This document shows, in pieces, positions 46,623-55,100 of a stretch of 64,000 nt of DNA (position 1 is the first letter of the stretch; each line of letters begins with the position of its first letter). Position numbers and translations under genes: made by a program. Source of the stretch: Raoultibacter phocaeensis (GTDB lineage: Bacteria > Actinomycetota > Coriobacteriia > Coriobacteriales > Eggerthellaceae); the NCBI RefSeq assembly GCF_901411515.1, contig NZ_CABDUX010000001.1, positions 806,001 to 870,000 of the forward strand, written 5' to 3'. The notes under the pieces were generated by a model, which had not been told where the DNA came from, made no database searches, and worked only from the letters and a program-made list of their open reading frames with translations.

Positions 46623-46965
46623 AATAATCTGTGGCAGCGTACCATCAAACCACCAGGAGGCACGAATCACAAATCTGTTCTGCCGTCGAACCCGGATCGG
46701 CCGCACGATTGCGGCGCGCGCGGCGGATGCGCCGGATCGCTGCCAGGCGCTGTAGGGGACGTGGAAGGGTGCCCCGCTCTACGATGCGACCACCGGAAGG
46801 GCATCGGGGAAAGGGGCCGCCGTGGGAATCATGGGCCGGACGGAGGGCGCCCCGCCGAGAAGCGCGACCCCACCCGACGCGCTCGGAGGCCGCCGCATCG
46901 ACGGGCGGCCGGCCGGTGGGTACGGGCATATGCAGACGGCAGTTTAGCGGCGGAAAGCCGCCCGA
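46623..46965. other. GC-rich spacer without recognised genes
   Basis: A plus-strand open frame (46631-47377) runs through here and through element B, but it has no domain, no codon pattern and no ribosome binding site. GTCGAACCCGGATCGGCCG near 46685 resembles a stretch near 29740. Nothing else is identified. Confidence 0.55.
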
Positions 46966-47150
46966 AAGCCCAAAAACCGCCGTCGTGAAGCGTTTTACGG
47001 GCTCTTACGTACCAACGGGACGCGCAAGCGAGAGGCTGCCGTACGCATCGAAAAACCAACGGGCCGGTGAACAGGAGTTACCTCTATCGAGAAATTTGCT
47101 TGTATCGGTAATGTATTATGAAACCCTTCACAGCAGCGGTTTTTGGGCTT
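46966..47150. repeat. Palindromic element, type F, copy B (185 bp)
   Basis: Arms at 46966-46990 and 47126-47150 enclose 135 bases. Left arm AAGCCCAAAAACCGCCGTCG and the reverse complement of the right arm differ at only a few bases. It aligns end to end with the reverse complement of copy A, and over the arms and part of the centre with copy C. Similarity to copy A continues to about 47300. Confidence 0.75.
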
Positions 47151-47329
47151 CGGGGGGCTCTGCTGCCGCGGGGGGCTCCGCCGCTGCTCGGGGCTCCGCC
47201 GCCGTGGGGGCCTCCGCCGCTTCTGACCCGATATCGGCGCGACCCGGCATAGCGCCTGACGGCCATCTAGCGCATCAGTGCTCCGAGCGGACACACGTCA
47301 ACGATGGTTTACCGGCGAACCGAACGCGA

Positions 47330-47464
47330 ATTGTCCGCCAACCTTCGCTAAACGACATATTATGCGGCTCAAAATAATACATGGCCTTCCCTTTGCCTGA
47401 TCGCAGGAAATACGTGCGTGTTCGCCTCTTTCGAAATGTCGTTTAGCGAGCCTTGACGGACAAT
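47330..47464. repeat. Element G: imperfect 29-bp inverted repeat around 77 bases
   Basis: Arms 47330-47358 and 47436-47464 match at about 25 of 29 bases. Both contain ATTGTCCG at the outer end and CGCTAAACGACAT at the inner end. No gene is seen inside. It lies between copy B and the Schlafen-like gene. Confidence 0.6.
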
Positions 47465-47659
47465 CGGACCGCGATCCGCTGGCATGCAAAGCGAGCGTAT
47501 ACGGGTCGCAATCCCCCGTCATACTAGTTGGGCATCAGAGCCATGATGTGCTGTCAAACAAATGTCTGTTACAGTAAAATGAATGTCTGGCAAAGACGGA
47601 AATCGAGCACCGGCCAAAACCATATGCCCAACCGCCGATAATAGAGAAAGGCGCTTGCA

Positions 47660-49180
47660 GTGGAGCTTTCAGATTTCGAGAACTTGAGGGAAGCAAATCG
47701 TCTGGAGGCGAAGGACGCTCGAGGCGGGTTGCCTAAAAGCATGTGGGAGACGTATTCCGCTTTTGCCAACACCGAAGGCGGCACCATTCTTCTCGGCATC
47801 GAAGAGAAAGGCGACCGCACGTTGCGCGTTGTTGGCGTCGGCAAGCCAGAAACCCTGCTAGACGACCTGTGGAACACCATCAACAATTCCCAGAAAGTGA
47901 GCGCGAACATCCTTGTTGAGAGCGATGTGGCCGTCCGCGAAATCAACGGCAAGCACGTGATAACCATCGAGGTACCTCGTGCAGATAGACGTGCGAAACC
48001 GGTCTTCATCAACAACAATCTTCTTACGGGAACGTTTAGGCGCAACCATGCGGGCGATTACCATTGCAGATACGAAGAAGTTCAGTCCATGATGAGAGAT
48101 GCGGCATCGGAAAGCCAGGATGCCAAGATCGTAGAGGCGCGATTGGACGAGCTGGATCAGGACACAATCAGGCGCTATCGAAACGTCTACGAAGGAAAGC
48201 ATGTAGGGCATCCATGGAATGGACTTTCCGACGAAGAGTTCCTTCGCTGTATCGGAGCGGCTGCTGAAGAAGAGACTGGTACGCTGCTACCCACAGGTGC
48301 CGGACTGCTCATGTTCGGCAAGGAGTGGAACATCGTGAGGGTGTTTCCCCACTATTTTCTCGATTACCGTCAAGAAACCGATCCGAGCAATCGTTGGGAA
48401 GACCGCATCACATCCCAGACTGGAGACTGGTCGGGCAACTTATTCGACTTCTATCAGCGCGCTTACAATAAACTCTAGCAGGCGCTCAAGGTTCCGTTTC
48501 AAATGGAAGGAACCTACCGTGTAGACGACACGCCCGCGCATCGTGCCCTGCGCGAAGCCCTTGTCAACTGCCTTACCAACGCAAATTACTATGAGCGCCG
48601 CGGAATCGTGTGCCTGAGGGAGCAAAATGCGCTGAGCCTCGCGAATCCGGGCGATTTCCGCATTGACATCGAACGTGCGATGAGGGGCGGTGTATCCGAT
48701 CCGCGAAACGAAACGCTTATGAAGATGTTCGCACTCGTTGACATTGGCGAACGCGCGGGTAGCGGTCTTCCGAAGATTTTCAGAGGCTGGGCGGAGTGCG
48801 GCTATCTTAGCCCGTTTTACAAAGAGGAGTTCGGACCTGACCGCACAACTCTGACACTGCCGCTTACAATAAAGGCAGATCAAAGCGCCTCCGATTCGAC
48901 CGCTCAAACGAAAGTCGAAGAGCGGTCAAAAAGAGCGGTCAAAAAGAGCGGTCAAAAAGCAGGCGCTTCGGATATCCGAAAAGAACGCTACGAAGCAAAC
49001 AGGAAAGCGATCATAGAATACTTGGACAACGAAGACACGGCTCGCTCCTTGGATATCGCGGCAGCCATCGGCCTTGGCAAAACTCGCACCAACGAGATAC
49101 TGAAGAGCATGGTTGAAGAAGGCGTGATACAAGCGGAAGGCACGACACACAACAGGATGTACCGTCTCGGCGGCGCCTAG
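47660..49180 (+). pseudogene. Schlafen AlbA_2-domain protein interrupted by an in-frame amber codon
   Basis: The gene would encode about 505 residues of the AlbA_2 / RecG-C-like family, often found in defence or regulatory settings. The N-terminal AlbA_2 domain reads RLEAKDARGGLPKSMWETYS, then NTEGGTILLGIEEKG. Codon 273 is TAG (48476-48478). The frame then continues unchanged with QALKVPFQMEGTYRVDDTPA, HRALREALVNCLTNANYYER and a C-terminal winged helix (DIAAAIGLGKTRTNEILKSM). The GTG at 47660 is taken as start. The stop cuts the protein in the middle, so it is probably dead unless the amber is suppressed. Three copies of a 13-bp repeat lie at 48920-48958. Confidence 0.85.
48920..48958 (+). 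repeat. Three tandem copies of GAGCGGTCAAAAA
   Basis: The 13-bp unit is perfect in all three copies. Three units make 39 bases, so the frame is kept now, but gain or loss of one unit would shift it. It encodes a Lys/Arg/Ser-rich linker before the winged helix of the Schlafen-like protein. Confidence 0.9.
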
Positions 49181-49418
49181 GACGATGCTCGTTGTCGCAC
49201 CGATGCGGTTGCACGGCTGGCGCATTCGGCATTGGCGCATAGGCATCCGAAGGCCTCGCCATGAGAGAACGTGCTGCGGCCCGCGCTTGCGCCGTGACAG
49301 AACTTGCTGCGGCTCCCGCTTGCGCCGACGACCCCTCGGCGATGGCCCTTGGTGCACCACAAATCGGGACGCTACCATTGTTTCTCGAGTTTTGTCGGAA
49401 AACGGCTTCGGATTGGTT
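49181..49418. other. Spacer without recognised genes
   Basis: Short frames only. Two near copies of a 20-odd-base unit (GTGCTGCGGCCCGCGCTTGC and TTGCTGCGGCTCCCGCTTGC) lie near 49270 and 49308. Confidence 0.5.
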
Positions 49419-49571
49419 GCGAAGGCACGCTTTGCGAAGTTCGGTCGTGCTCGGACGGTCTTTTTCGGCTTGAAAGTTTGCCTCGGCGAACCGCGATCTG
49501 GGATTTTCTCGAGTCATTTCGCAACTGGAGGCCCCTGCCGGCTCGCAGCGCTTCGCAAAGCGTGCCTTCGC
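49419..49571. repeat. Element E: perfect 21-bp inverted repeat around 111 bases
   Basis: Arms 49419-49439 and 49551-49571 are exact reverse complements (outer GCGAAGGCACG, inner TTTGCGAAG). The centre is 111 bases, the same length as in element D (29583-29693), though the sequences do not clearly match. Confidence 0.75.
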
Positions 49572-49693
49572 AGCCATTTTGGGGGCGTTTCCGTGCGGAA
49601 ACGCATTATCAATAAATCTTGGGCGGGCTCCCGGCGACAGTCGGGCGCGGGAGCTGTGAGCAGAAATCCTGCAACCCCGCCGAAAACAAGCCA

Positions 49694-49849
49694 GCCAAAA
49701 TTGATCCAAATGGATGATCTTTGCCGAGAATAATCGAAGGATTCCCATCCAAGGCAGCCTTGAACAGGCACGATGAATATGCGCTTGAAACGCGGCGGCA
49801 AAGAGCCGACTGACCGTGGCAGAAATCGTCCATTTGGCACGATTTTGGC
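49694..49849. repeat. Element H: imperfect 32-bp inverted repeat around 92 bases
   Basis: Arms 49694-49725 and 49818-49849 match at about 25 of 32 bases (GCCAAAAT, CCAAATGGA and TGCC shared). It lies 56 bases after the stop of the EAL gene, a position like that of copy A after the first EAL gene. Confidence 0.5.
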
Positions 49850-49905
49850 GCACGGGCCGCAGCCTTCGTTTTCGCGGCGAGTAGGTCGCAGGTTGCCAGG
49901 TTCGC

Positions 49906-51531
49906 CTACCCCACGGCCCGGCCGAAGGCCATGCGCTCGAACTCGGCGGGCGGGAGGGCTGGGGCGACCGCGAAGCCCTGGGCGAGGTCGCAGCCCATGG
50001 CGGCGAGCGCTTCGAGCTGCTCCTTTGACTCCACGCCCTCGCAGACGACCTGCATGCCGAGGCGACGGGCCATGGCGACCACCGACTCGACCACGGCCGA
50101 GGCGCGGGGGGAGCCACCGGGCTGCGGCTCGTCAGACGACGGGTACGTTGCGGGCTGGGCGGGCTGCGGCGCGGCGAGCGCAGGTGCGGCGGCTAGCGGG
50201 GCGAAGCGTGCGGGATCGGTAGCCGCGGACGTAGCAGGGTGTGCGAGATCGGTAGCCGCGGCCGTTGCGGGCTGGGCGGGGCGCGCCGAGCACGGGCCAG
50301 GCGGCGCCCCCGGATCTAGGGCGGGTTGAGGGGCGGCGGCCTTCTCGTCACCCGCCCCGTGCAGGAACTCGCGGTCGAGCTTCAGGGTGTCGGCGCGGAC
50401 GTCTTTGAGCATGCCGAGGGACGAGTAGCCGCTGCCGAAGTCGTCGATGGAGCTTTTGAAGCCTGCGGCGCGGATGCGGTCGACGGCCTCGACCGCGAGG
50501 GCGGGGGCGGTAGCCGCGAGCGTCTCGGTGAGTTCGAATTCGAGCAGGTGCGCGGGCACGCCGTAACGCTCGCGGATTGCTACCAGGGGCGCAGGGAACC
50601 GCGGATCGTCCAAATGCGCGCGCGACAGGTTTACCGAAATCGGTACGGGGTCTTCGCCCGCGTCGATCCACCGTCTCAGATTGAGACATGCCTGTTCGAA
50701 CACCCAAAGATCGATCCGCACAATGTAGCCGTTCCTCTCGAAGAACGGGATGAACTCGTCGGGCATGACAAGGCCCTGCTCGGGATCCTGCCAACGCACA
50801 AGCGCCTCGGCCCCCGCCACCGTGCGGGTTTGCAGGTCGAGCTTGGGCTGGAGGTAGGCTGCGAGCTCGCCGCTTTCCACAAGATCGCCCATCCTGTTCT
50901 CAAGCTGCTTCTCGCGCAGAAGCCCCAGACGATCGGCATCGGAGTAGAAGCCGCAACGGCAAAGGGAGTCCGATCCCGCCGTATTCGCATTGCGCCTGGC
51001 CACGTTGGAGCGGTCGCGTATCTGCACGAGCGAAAGCGAGGGATCGTCGATCACGTAGGCACCCGCGCTCGTAGAAAGGTAGTACTTTGCACAAGCGCCC
51101 TCGTTGAACCGATTGAGCTCGCGGGAAAACACCTCCATGCGCCGTATGATCTCTGCCTCGGGCATCACCGTGCACAGCAGGATGAAATGGTCGGCGAACG
51201 TGCGGCAGAGCAGATTGCCCTCGTCCATCAAACGCGCGATGGTGCGGTGCACGTGGCGAAGCGTTGCATCGCCCCGCTCGCTTCCGAAGGCGTCGTTCAC
51301 GAGCTTGAACCCGTCAAGATTGAACGTCACGAGCACGTACGTTCCTGCAGGAGCCGATCGGATACGCTCGACAGCCTCGGCCTCAAAGCGGATCCACGAG
51401 TACCCGCCCGTCACCGGATCGACGTACGCGAGCTCTCTCAACCGACGGTTTCTTCTTCGATACGTGGCGTACGCAAACAGTGCGCCTACGACCAAAAAAG
51501 CAAACGCTGCTGTGTGTATTGCGCCGTGCAT
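49906..51531 (-). CDS. Cassette 2 gene g: membrane EAL protein with degenerate GGDEF
   Basis: The 541-residue protein is the paralog of 30122-31663. One TM segment (residues 4-22), a degenerate GGDEF (TFADHF), then an EAL domain with all key motifs (EALVRW, SVNLSR, FELTE, IDDFGSGYSS, LKLDREF, CEGVES, AQGF). The Ala/Pro/Thr insert in the barrel is about 83 residues here, 28 more than in copy 1. It shares PGAPPGPCSARPAQPA with that copy. The ATG at 51531 overlaps the TGA of gene f (TGATG); a GTG one codon before is possible. It is probably a cyclic-di-GMP phosphodiesterase. Confidence 0.9.
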   Translation of the reverse strand: MHGAIHTAAFAFLVVGALFAYATYRRRNRRLRELAYVDPVTGGYSWIRFEAEAVERIRSAPAGTYVLVTFNLDGFKLVNDAFGSERGDATLRHVHRTIARLMDEGNLLCRTFADHFILLCTVMPEAEIIRRMEVFSRELNRFNEGACAKYYLSTSAGAYVIDDPSLSLVQIRDRSNVARRNANTAGSDSLCRCGFYSDADRLGLLREKQLENRMGDLVESGELAAYLQPKLDLQTRTVAGAEALVRWQDPEQGLVMPDEFIPFFERNGYIVRIDLWVFEQACLNLRRWIDAGEDPVPISVNLSRAHLDDPRFPAPLVAIRERYGVPAHLLEFELTETLAATAPALAVEAVDRIRAAGFKSSIDDFGSGYSSLGMLKDVRADTLKLDREFLHGAGDEKAAAPQPALDPGAPPGPCSARPAQPATAAATDLAHPATSAATDPARFAPLAAAPALAAPQPAQPATYPSSDEPQPGGSPRASAVVESVVAMARRLGMQVVCEGVESKEQLEALAAMGCDLAQGFAVAPALPPAEFERMAFGRAVG

Positions 51532-52130
51532 CACCGCGGAGAACGCTTTTGGCTACGCAGAAACATATCGAATTCGTTGAAATGCAGCAGAAGCGATTTC
51601 GCCCGCGCGTAGCACTCGAACCCGAATGCCGTCGGCGCCGTTCCCTGCCGCCCTCGTTCGAGCAGCAGCGTGCCGATCTCGCGCTCGAGATCGGCCACCG
51701 CTTGCGATATGCCCTGTACCGTGATGTCCTTCTCCTCGGCAGCGGCCGTGAGGCTTCCGCACTCCACCGCCGCCACGAAGTATTCTACCTGCTTGATCGT
51801 GAGCGGGCGGCGCTTGGCGGGTTCGCCGTGCACGGCCTGACCGGCGTGCGCGCGCTGCTGGGGCTGTGCCTCGCGGGCGCGCGCGTGCTGCACCTCACGC
51901 TCGCCATGCGCACGCTGCCCCGTCTGCGCCTCGCGGCCGCTCGAATGCTGCGCTTCCTGCGTTTCGCGATCGTCGCCGTGCGGGTGCTGCCCCGCTTGGC
52001 CAAAGCGACTGCCGTGGCCGATCTGGCCTGTGTGCGTCTGCCCGCCGACGCGGCTTTTCTGCCCGAACAGCAGGGCAGCTTCCGGACTCATGAACGCAGG
52101 TGCAGGCCGTGGAGGCGTTTGCGTGCTCAT
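51531..52130 (-). CDS. Cassette 2 gene f: LysR-type HTH with a long low-complexity N-terminus
   Basis: The 199-residue protein has the same winged helix as 31666-31983 (IKQVEYFVAAVECGSLTAAA), with no effector domain after it. The first 115 residues are new: a Gln/His/Arg/Ala-rich stretch with loose repeats of the form REAQ..QRAHG. The ATG at 52130 overlaps the stop of gene e (ATGA). A longer frame upstream is only a shadow of gene e. The long N-terminus may be disordered. Confidence 0.82.
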   Translation of the reverse strand: MSTQTPPRPAPAFMSPEAALLFGQKSRVGGQTHTGQIGHGSRFGQAGQHPHGDDRETQEAQHSSGREAQTGQRAHGEREVQHARAREAQPQQRAHAGQAVHGEPAKRRPLTIKQVEYFVAAVECGSLTAAAEEKDITVQGISQAVADLEREIGTLLLERGRQGTAPTAFGFECYARAKSLLLHFNEFDMFLRSQKRSPR

Positions 52131-55100
52131 CGGCGAACCGTCCTTTCCCGTGTCGAGGAACGACGCCACGCAACGGCGGCAACGCCCGCCGCCAGAGCCG
52201 CAGCGCCTATCGCAAGCAGAACGAGTGCAAGCGTCGCATCGCCTGTTTGCGCGAAGCGGTTGATAGCCTGACCAGGGCTGTTGGGTACGGGCGCGGTTTG
52301 CGCCTCGAACACCACTTCGAGCGTATGGTCGGCCTGCACGTTCGCAAACGTGTACCCGGCTGCTGCGGGCACTTCTGCGCCATCCACCTTCACCGTACCG
52401 ACCTCGAAGCCAGCCTTGGGAACGAAGGAGAAGGTTTTGCTCGCACCCTTCGCCACTTTGACCGCACCCGACGAAGCGCCGCTTAGATCGGACACGCATC
52501 CCTGGCCCGCCGCAGTGACGTTAATGGTGAAGAACGTGCCGGCGGGATCGGGGTTCAGATCGGGGTTCGGATCTGGGTCAGGATCGGGATCCAGATCAGG
52601 CCCAGGCCCAGGGTCAGGCCCGGGGCCAGGTCCCGGACCCGGATCGCCGCCGCTTTGCTTGAACGCGGCGTGGATGGACGTATCGGCCGTGATGTCGAAG
52701 AGCGTGTAGGTGGAGCCGCTGTATTCGAACGTGCGGCCGTCGACCGTAAGCGTATCGAGCTCGTAGCCGGTATCGGGCACCATCGTGAACACGCGCGATT
52801 CGCCGCGCAGTACGATCACTTCGCCCGTCGGGTCGATCGCACCGCCCTCGCTTGACGAAGCGCTCACAGTCACGGTGTTCGGCACGGGAGGATCGACCGA
52901 TTTGGGCGCGAACACGGCGTGGATGCTATGGCCGGCATCGACGTTCTCGAAACGGTACGAGCCGCCCGCGAACACATCGGCTGCAACGGGCGAGCCGTCC
53001 ACTTCAACGCGCGAAAGCCCGTATCCTTCGTCGGGCACGAAGGTGAACAGCGCCGATGTGCCCTGCGCCACCTTCACCTCGCCCAGAGGCGAGACGGTGC
53101 CGCCCGCAGAGGCGCTTGCCGTAATCGAATGCACAGTGGGCAGCACCGGATCAGACTCGTCGGGCCCAAGAGCGCGAAACGTGGCTGCAACCTCGGTATC
53201 GCCCGCAATATCGAACAGAGTGTACACGAAATCGATCGGGACCACGGGGTTTCCGTTAACTGTCACCTCGTCGACCGTGTAGCCCGCATCGGGCAGCAGC
53301 GTAAACGAAAGGCTCTCGCCCCGCTTCACGCGGATCTCGCCCGCAGGCGAGATGGCGCCGCCCGCACCCGCCGTTGCCTTAACCGTCGCATAGGTGGGAT
53401 CGTCGGGCCTGCCCGCATCGGCAGCGAACGCCGCATGCACGACGGTATCCGCAGATACGCCCGTCAGCGTGTAGGTCGAGTTTGCCACCTGATCGGTCAC
53501 TTCGACGCCGCCGACCGTGAGCGATTCGAGATGGTAGCCCGCATCGGGCTTGAGCGCGTAGGAGACCGTTCCGCCATCGGCCACCCGCACCGTTCCGGAC
53601 GGCGATATCATGCCGCCCGTGGTTGCCGAAGCCGTCACGCGATGGACGGTCACCGGGGGCGGTACCGGATCGTCCTCGGCGAGCTTCTTGAACGTCACCC
53701 GCACAAGCATGTCTTCGGTCACCGAATCAATGGTGAACCAGTAGCCACCGCCCGCACCCGCAGCCGAGCGCGCCGAAAGCAGGGTGGCCGGCGTGAGCGG
53801 ATGGGCAACCGTCGGCTCGTCGTTCACGTACACCGCATCGAGGTCGTAGCCTTGGTCGGGATACACGTAGAACGTCTGCGACGATCCGTGCGCCATAACG
53901 AGCGAGCCAGAGGGGGAAACGATGCCGCCCCTTTCGCCATCAGCGCCAACCTCGATCTTCACATTCACGTTTATGAAGGGGTCGTCGGGCACGGGCGAAT
54001 CGACCTGCTTGAACGAAACGGTCACGGCGGTATCGGCTCGCACATCTGAAACGCGGTACGACGTGCCGCCGAGCTGGACCGTCGAACCGTCTACCTTGAC
54101 TTCATCCACTTCGTAGCCTTCGTCGGCGATGAGGGCGACGAGCAAACTCGCGCCGTCGAGCACCGTTACGGGGCCTTCGGGCGAAACCGAGCCGCCGCTT
54201 CCCTCGACCGACGCCGTCACCGTATGGGTGAGCATCGGCATCGGCGGATCGTCGGTATCGGCGAACTCGACCCGAACCGTCGTATCGGCCTTCACGCCGA
54301 ACAGGGTGTAGCTCGATCCCGTGAAGGCGAACGTGCGACCTGCCACCGTGAGCGAGGCCACCTTCTTGCCGGCATCGGGTAGGAAGGTAAACGTCTGCGA
54401 CTGCCCGTCGGGCACGAGCACCGCACCCGCAGGCGAAACGGTGCCGCCTTCCCCGGCTTCGGCCGTCACGGTGTGGAAGACGAGCGGATTATCCCCGCCG
54501 CCAGACGCGGGGGCGAACGCGGCCTCGATGGTGTGATCGGCCGCGAGATCGCGGAAGCGGTAGGACATGCCGTCAAGCGTGGCGGTAATATCAACGCCGT
54601 CCACCTTCACCGTATCGAGCTCGTAGCCCGCATCGGCGACGAACGTGTAGAGCACCGAGCCGCCCGCGGCCATGCGCGTCTCCCCCAAAGGCGAGATGGA
54701 GCCGCCCCTGCTCGCGCTCGATGCGATGGTGTACACGACGGGCTTATCGGGATCGGGCTCGCCGCTGCCGAGCTCGCGGAACGTCGCGTGTATCGTCGTG
54801 TCGGCTTTGATGTTGAACAGCGTGTAGGTGAAGCCCGTCACCTCGACCTTCTGGCCGTCCACGCGCACCTCGTCGAGCGTGTATCCCTCGTCGGGCTCGA
54901 ACAAGAACATCTGCGCCGAGCCGTAGGCCACACGCACATCACCCGCAGGCGAGATGGAGCCGCCGTCGCCCGCGCTCGCGTGCACCGTGGCGTAGGCGGG
55001 CGTCGGCACATCGGGGTCCGGATCGGGGTCGGGATCGGGGTTGTCGGGATCGTCGGGATCAACCGGCACGGTTCCCTCTTTCGCAAACAGCGCGCGAACG

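Noticed and set aside
46631-47377. Plus-strand frame of 248 codons
   Set aside because: It runs through palindromic element B and a spacer; no protein-like features and no ribosome binding site.
52131-52499. Upstream extension of cassette 2 gene f
   Set aside because: Shadow of the end of gene e; the ATGA overlap at 52130 matches cassette 1.
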